A stretch of DNA of 64,000 nucleotides from NCBI RefSeq assembly GCF_043196875.1, contig NZ_JBEBMX010000001.1, forward strand, positions 186,001 to 250,000, written 5' to 3'. This DNA is from Saccharospirillum sp043196875. Lineage in GTDB: Bacteria > Pseudomonadota > Gammaproteobacteria > Pseudomonadales > Natronospirillaceae. Below are positions 8,743 to 17,176 of the stretch, in pieces. Within the stretch, counting starts at the first letter, position 1; each line of letters begins with the position of its first letter. Below the pieces are notes generated by a model. It ran no database searches. It saw only the letters and a list, made by a program, of their open reading frames with translations, and was not told where the DNA came from. The translations under genes and the position numbers were made by a program.

Positions 8743-8818
8743 TTATCGTCTCCTTGGGTCGGTGTTACACTGCGCTGCGCCCAAACAGGGCACTTTATAT
8801 GTTGAGGATGATAACGAT

Positions 8819-9124
8819 TTGAACCTGAAAAGCACAAAGTTAATTGCAATGGCGATCATAGTCACCACGCTGAGCGCCTGCAGTTTCTTTCAGCCCTACC
8901 AGCCCGAGTTAAAGCAAGGCAACTATATCCGCTCGGAACAGCTGCAACAGCTGGAAACCGGCATGACTCCGGATCAGGTGCAATTTCTGCTGGGCACACC
9001 CATGCTGACCGGCGAACAGCCTCAGCAGCGCTGGGTGTATCCGCTGCAGCAAGACGATGGGCGCTTTGAGCATCTTGAAGTTGAATTTGAAGGTGGTCAG
9101 GTCAGTCGGATCAACCGCAGCTAG
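8819..9124 (+). CDS. bamE: Outer membrane assembly lipoprotein BamE (SmpA/OmlA)
   Basis: BamE is a small lipoprotein of the BAM complex that inserts beta-barrel proteins into the outer membrane. The protein has a lipoprotein signal with lipobox LSAC. The SmpA/OmlA domain follows, with QGNYI, LETGMTPDQVQFLLGTPML and RWVYPL. I choose the TTG at 8819 (101 residues), preceded by GAGG 11 bases upstream and giving a normal signal peptide. A frame open from an ATG-like codon at 8762 would add an improbable 19-residue extension. It is divergent from fur, a common gammaproteobacterial arrangement. Confidence 0.92.
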   Translation: MNLKSTKLIAMAIIVTTLSACSFFQPYQPELKQGNYIRSEQLQQLETGMTPDQVQFLLGTPMLTGEQPQQRWVYPLQQDDGRFEHLEVEFEGGQVSRINRS

Positions 9125-9133
9125 CCATCCCTG

Positions 9134-9448
9134 TTACTCTGATTTTTCCTGACGGGCCTTGGCCGCTCGATTGAGCCGGGCCTGTTTGGGGTCGATCAAC
9201 AGCGGCCGATAAATTTCCACACGATCCCCAGCACTAAGCTCTGTCCCCTCCGGATCCGACAGTTTACGACCGAAAATGCCCAATGGGGCGGCCGCGATAT
9301 CCTCATCAGGAAACTCCCGGGCAATACCGCTGAGACGAACAGCCTCGGCAGCATTGGTACCGGCCGGTACATCCAGGGAAACAATCAACTGCTTTTCGGG
9401 TGTCGCGAACGCCACTTCAACCGCAATACTGTCCATAACCTCAGCCAT
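9134..9448 (-). CDS. rnfH: RnfH family ubiquitin-fold protein (RatB)
   Basis: This is a small beta-grasp (ubiquitin-like) protein of the RnfH/UPF0125 family; its biochemical role is unclear. Recognisable stretches are VEVAFATPEKQLIVSLDVPAG, GIFGRKLSDPEG and the highly conserved DRVEIYRPLLIDPKQARLNRA near the C-terminus. I start at the ATG at 9448, which overlaps the ratA stop by 8 bases and indicates translational coupling. Starts at 9457 or 9478 are possible but lie deeper in ratA and none has a clear ribosome-binding site. It is convergent with bamE (9-base gap). Confidence 0.88.
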   Translation of the reverse strand: MAEVMDSIAVEVAFATPEKQLIVSLDVPAGTNAAEAVRLSGIAREFPDEDIAAAPLGIFGRKLSDPEGTELSAGDRVEIYRPLLIDPKQARLNRAAKARQEKSE

Positions 9449-9872
9449 AGAGTTCATCAGCGCGCTGCACAAACGCATCCACCATACGATCGCCCAACTG
9501 GCGCAATATCGGCCCGAATGCCATCGCCATCAAACGTCCGTCGGTTTCGAACGACATATCCAACGCCACCCGGCAGCCTTCGTCGCCCAACGGCGTTATG
9601 GTCCAAAGGCCGGTTAAACTTTTCAGTGGCCCTTCCACCAATTGCAACTCAATGCGATGCGGTCGCTCCAGTTGATTGCGCGTTACCAAGGTCCGTTCAA
9701 TACCGGCCTTGCGAACCACCAGACGTCCGACCATGTGCGTCTCGGAGGATTCAATTTCCTGCGCATCGACAATGCCATCCAGAAACTGAGGATAGGCCTC
9801 AACATCGTTGATCAGGTTATAGAGTGTTTCGGCGGAATGAGGCACCAGGGCGGTGCGATGAATCTCTGTCAT
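9441..9872 (-). CDS. ratA: Ribosome-association toxin RatA / START-domain protein
   Basis: This is a 143-residue polyketide-cyclase/START-like protein, homologous to E. coli RatA (YfjG) and eukaryotic Coq10. Conserved motifs are LVPHSAETLYNLINDVEAYPQFL at the N-terminus, MVGRLVVRKAGIERTLVTRN in the middle and LDMSFE and AFGPILRQLGDRMVDAFVQRA at the end. In E. coli it was reported to block 70S formation; Coq10 relatives bind ubiquinone. Which role applies here is open. It forms a two-gene operon with rnfH. The usual divergent neighbour smpB is not in this window. Confidence 0.9.
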   Translation of the reverse strand: MTEIHRTALVPHSAETLYNLINDVEAYPQFLDGIVDAQEIESSETHMVGRLVVRKAGIERTLVTRNQLERPHRIELQLVEGPLKSLTGLWTITPLGDEGCRVALDMSFETDGRLMAMAFGPILRQLGDRMVDAFVQRADELYG

Positions 9873-9907
9873 GACAACCTGTCTGGCCAGAAGCCCGCAG
9901 CGGGGCC

Positions 9908-11281
9908 TTAAAAGCGAGGATAGATGGATTGATGGCGCAGCCAGTCAAACAACCGCCACAGTACCAACAGCAGGATGGCCACAGCGAGTATTTGAGTGGG
10001 ACTGGCACCGCCAAAGCCCAACGTAGCGCGCACGAATACTAACGCAACCGCTACCGGGATCAAAACCTTGACCGCCAATCGCCAGGCCAGATAGCGCCCA
10101 CCAGTACGCGGGTTTACCTGCTTGAGAACCTGATTGGGCGATAACCCCCAACCGACCCAAAGCGTGGTCAGCAACGCCATGGCCGGCGCCACCAGCGAAA
10201 ACGCAAAGCGGCTGAAAAGCTCGGTCAACGGCAGGCCATACCAGGTCAGACGCGGCTCAACCCGAGCTGACAACTGCAACAGCAGCGCCAGTACCAAGGC
10301 GGCAGCCAGACCGGCAATCAGCCAACGCCGGCTGCTGCGACCGGTATGCACCAATGAAAAGTGCAACAACAACGGCAAACTGCCGAGCGCGCCGACAACT
10401 GATCCGACGGCCACGAAAGTCGCCCAGGTCGGCGACAGACCATCGCTTTGTGCCAGCTGAGCGACCAGCGCCTGCAACACTACGCCGGCTTCTGACCCGG
10501 TGATATCAGTTTGTGCCAAGCCCGTATGCAAGGTCGCAACAATCACCAGCCCCAAACACAGATCAAACAGCTGGGCCGCCAACACCCAGCGTCCGGTGGG
10601 CAGACTCAGCGGCAGACGGCTGCCGATCAGATACCAGACCATAAAGCCGGCCATCGAGGAGGTCAGAGCGTATTGCAGCGCCTGAATGGTTTCGCCGACC
10701 CCGATCGGGTGCCAGTTCCATTGTTGCAACAAAGCCACCACTTCGGGCAGCTGCACCAGCATCAGGATCAGACAGAGCGGCAATACCAGGGCATAGACCA
10801 GAGCCGCGCCCGTCCAGGCAAAGATCGCCACGGCGCCCAGCAGCAACACCTGCAGAAAAATCAGGGCGATCAGACGCTCGTTCTGCAAACCCAGCTCGTA
10901 CCAATACAACACCCGATCCAGACGATCGAAACCAGCGACGCGACCGGTCAAACCATCCCAACCCACCGCCAAGGTCCAACTGGCGTTGTAGAGGTTAATC
11001 GCCAGCACACACAGCACCGCTGCCAGCAAACACACCAGCAAGGCGCGCGCCCAGGGGCGACCGCGGCGTTCAGTGGCCAACTCAACTGGCGACACGCCCT
11101 GATAGCGCCCAGCCACCAACTCCGCATGCAGCAGCGGCAAGACAATCACCAGCTTGAACACGGCATACAGCAACAAAAAGCTAAGCTCGCCGGACCGGGC
11201 CGCGTGCACAGGCAACAACAGGAAATCGGACAGACCGATCTGACTGCCGAACAGGATCAGCAAAATGAACATTTGATTCAT
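9908..11281 (-). CDS. Divergent sodium:neurotransmitter symporter-like membrane protein
   Basis: This is a very hydrophobic protein with about 11-12 membrane segments. The N-terminal portion aligns by eye with NSS/LeuT-type transporters: FGSQIGLSDFLLLP corresponds to the GLGNIWRFP region of TM1, and LLLYAVFKLVIVLPLLHAELVAGR to the TM2 motif ending in AELALGR. The Asn/Trp/Arg of the canonical TM1 motif that help build the Na+ and substrate sites are replaced, so ion coupling or substrate may differ. I start at the ATG at 11281 (457 residues). The frame extends 50 codons upstream without a membrane or signal feature. It is divergent from the sugar dehydrogenase gene. Confidence 0.6.
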   Translation of the reverse strand: MNQMFILLILFGSQIGLSDFLLLPVHAARSGELSFLLLYAVFKLVIVLPLLHAELVAGRYQGVSPVELATERRGRPWARALLVCLLAAVLCVLAINLYNASWTLAVGWDGLTGRVAGFDRLDRVLYWYELGLQNERLIALIFLQVLLLGAVAIFAWTGAALVYALVLPLCLILMLVQLPEVVALLQQWNWHPIGVGETIQALQYALTSSMAGFMVWYLIGSRLPLSLPTGRWVLAAQLFDLCLGLVIVATLHTGLAQTDITGSEAGVVLQALVAQLAQSDGLSPTWATFVAVGSVVGALGSLPLLLHFSLVHTGRSSRRWLIAGLAAALVLALLLQLSARVEPRLTWYGLPLTELFSRFAFSLVAPAMALLTTLWVGWGLSPNQVLKQVNPRTGGRYLAWRLAVKVLIPVAVALVFVRATLGFGGASPTQILAVAILLLVLWRLFDWLRHQSIYPRF

Positions 11282-11366
11282 GGTCGCCAGTATAAGCGTC
11301 CTGCCTTGCGCAATGACAGTCGGCCGTCCACAGTGAAAGCCGTTCGTTTCATCGCCGGAGACCTCT

Positions 11367-12485
11367 ATGCTGACGCGCCTGCTGATGCTGATCAGCCTGA
11401 TCACCAGTCCACTATTAGTGAACGCCGCCATTCTCGAGGGTCGCAGCGCCGGTCAGGCATTTGTGGTTGAGCAGGTCGCCGATAACCTCGGCATCCCCTG
11501 GGGTCTGGCTTTTGTCGACGACAACACCTTGATCGTCACCGAGCGCAGCGGTCGCGCCTGGCGCATCGACAGTGACAGCGGCGAACGCCAGGCACTGACC
11601 GGATTACCCGAAGTCGCGGCCCAGGGTCAGGGCGGTTTACTGGATGTGGCGCTCAGCCCGGATTTCGCCCAAGAGCCCTGGCTCTATTTCACCTACAGCA
11701 AGCCACACAACGGCCAGGCAGCAACCACCCTCGCCCGGGCGCAACTTAACGGCACCGAACTGACCGACTGGCAGGACTTACTGATCACCCGCTCGACCAC
11801 CTCAACCAGCCGCCACTTCGGCAGTCGCATCAGCTTTGACAGCGATGGCCATGTTTTCTTTGGCATTGGTGATCGAGGCGAACGCCCCAACGGCCAGGAT
11901 CGACAAACCCACGCCGGCAGCATTCTACGTCTGAATCTCGACGGCTCGGTTCCGAACGACAATCCGTTCGTAGGCAACCGCGAAGCACTGGATGAAATCT
12001 GGAGTTACGGTCACCGCAATCCGCAGGGATTAACCTTCGATGCAGGCAGCGGCCGACTTTGGGAAATCGAACACGGACCGCGCGGCGGCGATGAAATCAA
12101 CCTGATCGAAAAAGGCGCCAATTACGGCTGGCCGGTAGTATCTCAGGGTAAAGAATACTGGGGACCGGTCGACGTCGGGGACGACTCGCAACCGGGCATG
12201 CGCAACGCCGTCAAAGTTTATATTCCGTCCATCGCACCGAGCAGCCTGATCGTCTATCAGGGCGACGCCTTTCCCGCCTGGCAAGGCAATCTCTTTGCCG
12301 GAGCGCTGGTGTTACAGCACCTGAATCGAGTCAGCCTCAATGCCGCCGGCGAACCCGACAATGAAGAACGTCTGCTGGGCGACCTCAATGAACGCATCCG
12401 CGCGCTGGCAGTCAGCCCAGTCGAAGGCTGGCTCTATCTGAGTACCGACAGCGGCCGGCTGCTGCGTTTGCGTCCGGCCGACTGA
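11367..12485 (+). CDS. PQQ-dependent sugar dehydrogenase family protein (YliI/Asd-like)
   Basis: This is a periplasmic six-bladed beta-propeller of the soluble aldose sugar dehydrogenase family. A signal peptide (MLTRLLMLISLITS ... NAA) is followed by NLGIPWGLAFVDDNTLIVTER, the typical blade 1 opening. Other family motifs are GQGGLLDVALSPDF, RHFGSRISFDSDGHVFFGIGDR (with the catalytic-type His), HAGSILRLNLDG, SYGHRNPQGLTFD, EHGPRGGDEINLI and GANYGWPV. Members oxidise aldoses with PQQ; the actual substrate cannot be inferred. It ends directly against the stop of the convergent TSUP gene. Confidence 0.9.
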   Translation: MLTRLLMLISLITSPLLVNAAILEGRSAGQAFVVEQVADNLGIPWGLAFVDDNTLIVTERSGRAWRIDSDSGERQALTGLPEVAAQGQGGLLDVALSPDFAQEPWLYFTYSKPHNGQAATTLARAQLNGTELTDWQDLLITRSTTSTSRHFGSRISFDSDGHVFFGIGDRGERPNGQDRQTHAGSILRLNLDGSVPNDNPFVGNREALDEIWSYGHRNPQGLTFDAGSGRLWEIEHGPRGGDEINLIEKGANYGWPVVSQGKEYWGPVDVGDDSQPGMRNAVKVYIPSIAPSSLIVYQGDAFPAWQGNLFAGALVLQHLNRVSLNAAGEPDNEERLLGDLNERIRALAVSPVEGWLYLSTDSGRLLRLRPAD

Positions 12486-13259
12486 TTAGAAGCGCAGCAA
12501 ACCATTGGCCACCATCGACAAGCCGGTGAGCAGCAACAGCACAAAGATAATGCGCCGGAAAGTCGTCACCGACAGTCGGCTGCGCGCCCGGTGCCCCAGC
12601 CGCAGCCCAATCAGAGCCGGCACCACCACCAGCAGGGACAGCAACGCATCGGTGTGACTGACCAAACCCTGGCCGCCCAAACCGACGGCCAGAACCAGAC
12701 CGCCCAGTAAAAAACTCAGACTCACCGAAAACACAAAGTCATCTTTTTCCAGCCCGCATGCCATCAACGTTTGCAGCGCCGGAAAACCAAAAAACGACGT
12801 CACCCCACCAAGAGCGCCGCTGATCGCGCCACTCACACCCAGCATCCAGGGTTGCCAGCGCAGCGGAATCTGCAGCGGTTTGGCCAATTGAGAAGCGACC
12901 GACACCAGCATCATGCTGCCGACCAGAATCGACAGCACCGACGAACTCAAGGACGCCAGCAGCTGTACCGACACCGCCAGCATCACCAACATTCCCAGCA
13001 CCAGCGGCCAAATACGCCGCAATACCTGGCGGTGCGACCAATGCTGAACAATCTGCACCGCATTGGTAACAAAGACCGGCACCAGCGCCCAGCCCATGGC
13101 CTGGGGAATCGACGCGCCCAACACCAGGGTTGATACCGGAATCGATACCATCGGCATGCCAAACCCCGACAGGCCTTTAATGCCGCCGGAAATAAAGTAA
13201 ACGCCGATCAATACCCCGATCAGCCAAAGGTTCCATGTAAGAGGATCTTGCATCATCAC
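12486..13259 (-). CDS. TSUP (TauE/SafE) family membrane permease
   Basis: This 257-residue polytopic protein has about 8 membrane helices arranged as two half-repeats, the TauE/SafE (DUF81) layout. The first repeat carries GGIKGLSGFGMPMVSIP and the second SGALGGVTSFFGFPALQTLM; the paired G-x-x-G-x-x-x-x-G motifs are characteristic. Members move sulfite, sulfoacetate or other organosulfur anions across the inner membrane, but substrate cannot be assigned here. It is convergent with the sugar dehydrogenase with no intergenic base, so their 3' ends may interfere. Confidence 0.85.
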   Translation of the reverse strand: MMMQDPLTWNLWLIGVLIGVYFISGGIKGLSGFGMPMVSIPVSTLVLGASIPQAMGWALVPVFVTNAVQIVQHWSHRQVLRRIWPLVLGMLVMLAVSVQLLASLSSSVLSILVGSMMLVSVASQLAKPLQIPLRWQPWMLGVSGAISGALGGVTSFFGFPALQTLMACGLEKDDFVFSVSLSFLLGGLVLAVGLGGQGLVSHTDALLSLLVVVPALIGLRLGHRARSRLSVTTFRRIIFVLLLLTGLSMVANGLLRF

Positions 13260-13507
13260 CGTTCACTGCAGACTCAAATACCAAGGGCGCCAGCCTAATC
13301 GACTGGCCAGCGCATTACCCTGTTTGACCACCGAACGCACCGTTCAGCAGCCATGCAGCGATAAACACCGATCGCTACCAAAACCAGCAACGTGCAACAC
13401 AGCGTCCATACGGATTAACCCTCCCTACCTGCACCGATGCTATAAATGACGGTATTCTGAACCGGTCACAGACCCCCATAAAAACAAGATTCAGGAGCGA
13501 CAGACTC

Positions 13508-14437
13508 ATGCGTATTGCTGTAATTCGCTACACCCTAGTATTGATCACCACCCTGCTGGCCGGTACGGCTCTGGCCGAAGACCGCCTGTCCATTGGCACC
13601 GGCGGCACCGGTGGCCTGTTCTATGTCATCGGGGCCGGTATGGCCGACACCATCAACCAACACGTTGATAACACCACGGCCCGGGCCGAAGTCACCGGCG
13701 CCTCGGTGGAAAACATTCGCCGCGTCTCCGCCGGCCAGATGAACTTCGGGCTGTCATCATCCTCGACACTCTACGAAGGCAAGAACGGCATCGGCGCCTT
13801 TGATGGTCAGCCCATGGATGTAGCCGCCGTGGCCTATCTGTACCCGGCCGTGCTGCAGGTCGCCACCATCGACGGCACCGGTATCGACGCCATTGCCGAT
13901 CTCGCCGGCCACCGTGTTTCCATGGGCCCTCCGGGTAGCAACGCTGCTGTACTGGCGCAACGACTGTTCGAAGCTTATGGCGTCTTCGACGACATCGAAC
14001 CGCGCTTCCTGTCTTATAACGAAGGTGTCAGCGCACTGATGGATGGTCAGGTCGATGCTACCGTCGCTCTGGCCGGCGCGCCCACGGCTGCCCTGATCGA
14101 CCTGGATTCCCAGGAAGACATGAAGCTGCTGGCCGTTGATGCCACCGCCGTTGTCGACATGCTGTCCGAATACCCCTTCTATCAGCTGTATCAGGTTCCG
14201 GCCGGCACCTATCCCGACCAGACCACCGCCGTGACCATGATCAACGATCCGGCTACCTTGTTCACCGCCGCAAGCGCCTCTGATGATCTGGTGTATCGCA
14301 TCACCGCAGCGCTGTTCGACAATCTGGATCAGCTCGGCAGTGTGCATCCTCAGGCGGCTGCCATTGCCAAGGAAACCGCACCGAATACCCCCATTGCCCT
14401 GCATCCGGGTGCGGCTCGCTACTTTAGCGACAACTGA
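13508..14437 (+). CDS. TAXI family TRAP transporter solute-binding protein
   Basis: This is a periplasmic binding protein for a TRAP transporter, 309 residues. A signal peptide (to LAGTALA) is followed by LSIGTGGTGGLFYVIGAGMADTIN, the diagnostic TAXI opening. Next come AEVTGASVENIRRVSAGQMNFG, HRVSMGPPGSNAA and QVDATVALAGAP. TAXI proteins bind glutamate/glutamine-like or other carboxylates; the ligand is unknown. AGGAG precedes the ATG. The fused permease gene starts 14 bases downstream, so both are certainly one transcription unit. Confidence 0.94.
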   Translation: MRIAVIRYTLVLITTLLAGTALAEDRLSIGTGGTGGLFYVIGAGMADTINQHVDNTTARAEVTGASVENIRRVSAGQMNFGLSSSSTLYEGKNGIGAFDGQPMDVAAVAYLYPAVLQVATIDGTGIDAIADLAGHRVSMGPPGSNAAVLAQRLFEAYGVFDDIEPRFLSYNEGVSALMDGQVDATVALAGAPTAALIDLDSQEDMKLLAVDATAVVDMLSEYPFYQLYQVPAGTYPDQTTAVTMINDPATLFTAASASDDLVYRITAALFDNLDQLGSVHPQAAAIAKETAPNTPIALHPGAARYFSDN

Positions 14438-14449
14438 AGCGACAACTGA
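14426..14449 (+). repeat. Perfect 12-base tandem duplication at the TAXI gene stop
   Basis: AGCGACAACTGA occurs twice in direct succession. The first copy holds the TGA stop of the binding-protein gene. The second fills the short spacer before the permease ATG. It looks like a recent replication slippage. Confidence 0.9.
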
Positions 14450-14451
14450 CC

Positions 14452-16383
14452 ATGACTGAAGCTTCTGTATCCCCGACCCTGGCGCTCGACAGCCGGGTCG
14501 GGCCGCTGGAAACCCGGATCGTCTCCGGGTTATTTGCGTTCATGGCCGTGGCGGTTTCCGCCCTGGTCATCTACGGCGCCTACTTCGGCGGCATCACCGC
14601 CTTATTGCTGCGTTCGACGTTTTTCTCCGGCGTTGCCGCTGCCGGCCTGACCGCCGCTGCCTTGCAGTTGCGTTGGCCCGGTTGGCGGCTGCTCTGTTAT
14701 CTGCTGGCACTGATCGCGCTGATTCCCGGCCCTTATCTGTGGCACAGCTATATGGACATCATCATGCGTGGTGCCATGTCCGTGCCGCTGGATGAGTGGA
14801 TCTTTATCGGTCTGGTCGCCGTGGTATTTGTCTTTGTCCGCCTTACCCTGGGTTGGGCGCTGGTCGTATTGATGACCCTGGCGTTCGCCTACGCCTGGTT
14901 TGGTTATCTGATTCCCGGCAAATACGGCCACGGCGGTTACGATCTGGCGCGCCTCACCTCAACCCTGATGCTCTCGACCGAAGGCTACTTCGGCGTGCCC
15001 ATGGGCGTGGCGGTGGAGTACATCTTCCTGTTCGCTCTCTTTGGTGCGCTGCTAAGCCGTATTGGCACCGGCGAAGTCTTTGTCGATATTGCCCGCGGTC
15101 TGACCGGTCGTGTTAAAGGCGGACCCGGGCTCTCAGCCGCCTTGTCCAGCGCACTGATCGGCTCACTCAACGGCAGTGCCGTGGCCAATGTGGTCACCAC
15201 CGGCACCTTCACCATCCCGCTGATGAAGAAGGTCGGCTACACGCCGCGCCTGGCTGGCGCCATCGAAGCCGCCGCATCCTCAGCCGGGCAAATCATGCCG
15301 CCGGTCATGGGGGCTGCAGCCTTTTTGATGGCCGAAATCATCGGCATGCCCTACCCGCAAGTGGCCCTGGCCGCCTTGATTCCAGCATTGCTGTACGTCT
15401 TTGCGTTGATGCTCGCGGTGCGTCTGGAAGCCGGCCGGCTGCAACTGGAACGCGACACCGAGGGCGGGCTCAGCTTTCTTGGCCAAACGCTGCGTGAACG
15501 CGGCTATATGTTGCTGCCCTTGATCGCACTGATTGCCCTGATGGTCAGCGGTCAGTCCCCCACTCACGCGGCGGTTCTTGCCATCGTCGTAGGCTTGTTG
15601 ATCAGTCCGTGGCGCCAGGACACCCGCCTTGATATCAAAGGCCTGATCGCCGTCTGTCAGCAGACGCTGATAGCGACTGCCCCCATCGTCGCGGCCGTTG
15701 CCGCCGCCGGCACCGTTATCGGTATTCTGAACCTGACCGGTATGGGCCTGATGGTCTCCAGCCTGATCGTCGAAGCCGGTGGCAGCAGCCTCTGGGGTGT
15801 ACTGGCACTGACTGCACTGGCGTCCTTTGTGCTCGGCATGGGCTTGCCCACCTCGGCCGCCTACCTGCTGCTCGCTGTCCTGGTCGCACCCGCCTTAACG
15901 CGTCTGGGCATGGAGCCTATCGCCGCTCATATGTTCATCTTCTACTTTGGCCTGGTGTCCGCCATCACGCCGCCCGTGGCGCTGGCAGCCTATGCCGCCG
16001 CGTCCATTGCCGGCGCCTCGGCCAACGCCACCGCGCTGGAAGCCATCCGGCTCGGCTTCGTCAAATTGCTGGTGCCTTTCCTCTTTGTCACCATGCCCGG
16101 CTTGTTGATGATCGGCTCGGCCGGCGACATTACTGCCGCCATTGTGCTCGCGGTTCTGGCCACCGGCGGCCTGACCATTGGTCTGGCCGGCTGGCTGGGT
16201 CAACCGCTGCAACCCTTGCAACGCCTGCTCTGGATAATGGCTGCGCTTGGCGTCGCCTGGCCGGCTCCAGTTGCTGACCTGTCACCGCTGGTGCTCAGCG
16301 CCCGGGCCATCGGCATCGTCTTGCTGATCATTCTGCTGTGGCGCAGTCTGTTAGCTGACAAACGCCAGCCAGCGACCCGCTGA
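14452..16383 (+). CDS. TRAP transporter permease, 4TM-12TM fusion
   Basis: This is a fused small (DctQ-like) and large (DctM-like) membrane subunit of a TAXI-type TRAP transporter, 643 residues with many hydrophobic helices. Typical DctM motifs are LSAALSSALIGSLNGSAVANVVTTGTFTIPLMKKVGY, AGAIEAAASSAGQIMPPVMGAAAFLMAE and the later ASFVLGMGLPTSAAYLLLAVLVAPAL. These stretches line the Na+- and substrate-binding elevator domain. It couples Na+ entry to uptake of the ligand delivered by the preceding binding protein. No separate small-subunit gene is present, as expected for the fused class. Confidence 0.94.
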   Translation: MTEASVSPTLALDSRVGPLETRIVSGLFAFMAVAVSALVIYGAYFGGITALLLRSTFFSGVAAAGLTAAALQLRWPGWRLLCYLLALIALIPGPYLWHSYMDIIMRGAMSVPLDEWIFIGLVAVVFVFVRLTLGWALVVLMTLAFAYAWFGYLIPGKYGHGGYDLARLTSTLMLSTEGYFGVPMGVAVEYIFLFALFGALLSRIGTGEVFVDIARGLTGRVKGGPGLSAALSSALIGSLNGSAVANVVTTGTFTIPLMKKVGYTPRLAGAIEAAASSAGQIMPPVMGAAAFLMAEIIGMPYPQVALAALIPALLYVFALMLAVRLEAGRLQLERDTEGGLSFLGQTLRERGYMLLPLIALIALMVSGQSPTHAAVLAIVVGLLISPWRQDTRLDIKGLIAVCQQTLIATAPIVAAVAAAGTVIGILNLTGMGLMVSSLIVEAGGSSLWGVLALTALASFVLGMGLPTSAAYLLLAVLVAPALTRLGMEPIAAHMFIFYFGLVSAITPPVALAAYAAASIAGASANATALEAIRLGFVKLLVPFLFVTMPGLLMIGSAGDITAAIVLAVLATGGLTIGLAGWLGQPLQPLQRLLWIMAALGVAWPAPVADLSPLVLSARAIGIVLLIILLWRSLLADKRQPATR

Positions 16384-16388
16384 AACGG

Positions 16389-16423
16389 CTGGCGACGCTG
16401 TCTGAGGCAGCGCCGCCAGTTTA
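16389..16423 (+). terminator. Probable terminator of the TRAP operon
   Basis: A 12-base-pair stem with one mismatch (CTGGCGACGCTG / CAGCGCCGCCAG) and a 7-base loop starts 6 bases after the permease stop. It is followed by TTTATCC. Confidence 0.5.
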
Positions 16424-16511
16424 TCCTCAGCACTGCCGTTGCCAAGGTTCGAGAACCTCTACTGACTCAGCAAAAAAAGCTGGACATCGGCCAGGTACGG
16501 CACTAAATTTC

Positions 16512-16535
16512 TTTCCAGAACAGCCGTTCTGAAAA
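16512..16535 (+). promoter_or_regulatory. TetR operator upstream of the TetR gene
   Basis: The inverted repeat CAGAAC, 4 bases, GTTCTG (16516-16531) has flanking TTT/AAA arms and lies immediately before the TetR start. The same repeat recurs before the SDR gene (17145-17167), which argues for autoregulation plus control of the SDR gene by this TetR protein. Confidence 0.7.
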
Positions 16536-16544
16536 GAGTGATCC

Positions 16545-17123
16545 ATGCCAAGACAACGTCAATTCAACGAAACCGATGTACTGGAACAGGCTCTGCCGGT
16601 GTTCTGGAAGTCCGGTTACAGCGCTACGTCCATCGGCAACATCGTTGAGGCCACAGGCGTCAATCGCTACGGTCTCTATTCGGCATTTGGTGAAAAACAT
16701 CACCTCTTCGCGCGGGTGATGGATCACTACTCCAACAAAAACATCAGCTTTATGCTCGGCCCCATGGAGCGCGAAGGTGCGGGCATGGAAGCGATAGAGC
16801 GCTATTTCGATATCCTCACCGAAACCATACCCAGCCACGACAAACGACTGGGCTGCCTGATCGGCAACGCCTCTATCGAACTGGTCAAACCTCATGAACA
16901 GATTGCCCGACGCATCGGCGCTCATTTTGAGCGCATGCGTGCCGCCTTCGAAAACGCTCTAACCGGCGCTTACGCGTCACGTACCGATGTTCTACCCCGG
17001 GTTCCTGAGCTTGCCGACTATCTGGTTGGTGTGGCTATGGGCTACCTGCTGTGTTCCAAAGCTGGCTTTTCGGAAGAGCATATCCGCCGTTTCGTGGATA
17101 CCTCGATCGAATTGCTTCCCTAA
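16545..17123 (+). CDS. TetR/AcrR family transcriptional regulator
   Basis: This 192-residue repressor has the N-terminal helix-turn-helix ALPVFWKSGYSATSIGNIVEATGVNRYGLYSAFGEK (about 11-46) and a C-terminal all-helical ligand and dimer domain, with GCLIGNASIEL typical of the TetR_C group. The following SDR gene is 53 bases downstream on the same strand. Both genes are preceded by the same inverted repeat, so the protein very likely represses both. The inducer is unknown. Confidence 0.9.
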   Translation: MPRQRQFNETDVLEQALPVFWKSGYSATSIGNIVEATGVNRYGLYSAFGEKHHLFARVMDHYSNKNISFMLGPMEREGAGMEAIERYFDILTETIPSHDKRLGCLIGNASIELVKPHEQIARRIGAHFERMRAAFENALTGAYASRTDVLPRVPELADYLVGVAMGYLLCSKAGFSEEHIRRFVDTSIELLP

Positions 17124-17144
17124 CCTGTTCGTTTTTTTTATTTA

Positions 17145-17167
17145 TTTCAGAACCATCATTCTGAAAA
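17145..17167 (+). promoter_or_regulatory. TetR operator upstream of the SDR gene
   Basis: CAGAAC, 4 bases, ATTCTG with TTT/AAAA arms is nearly identical to the operator before the TetR gene, and overlaps the region just upstream of AAGGAG, the ribosome-binding site of the SDR gene. A T-rich run (17131-17147) just upstream could terminate TetR transcription. Confidence 0.65.
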
Positions 17168-17176
17168 GGAGCTAAA

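Noticed and set aside
8804..8822. A Fur box in the fur-bamE intergenic region
   Set aside because: Only about 12 of 19 consensus positions match and it overlaps the bamE ribosome-binding site, so support is too weak.
10511..11470. A 319-codon Gln/His-rich plus-strand frame
   Set aside because: It is the antisense frame of a hydrophobic transporter gene, where hydrophobic codons read as Gln/His/Arg.
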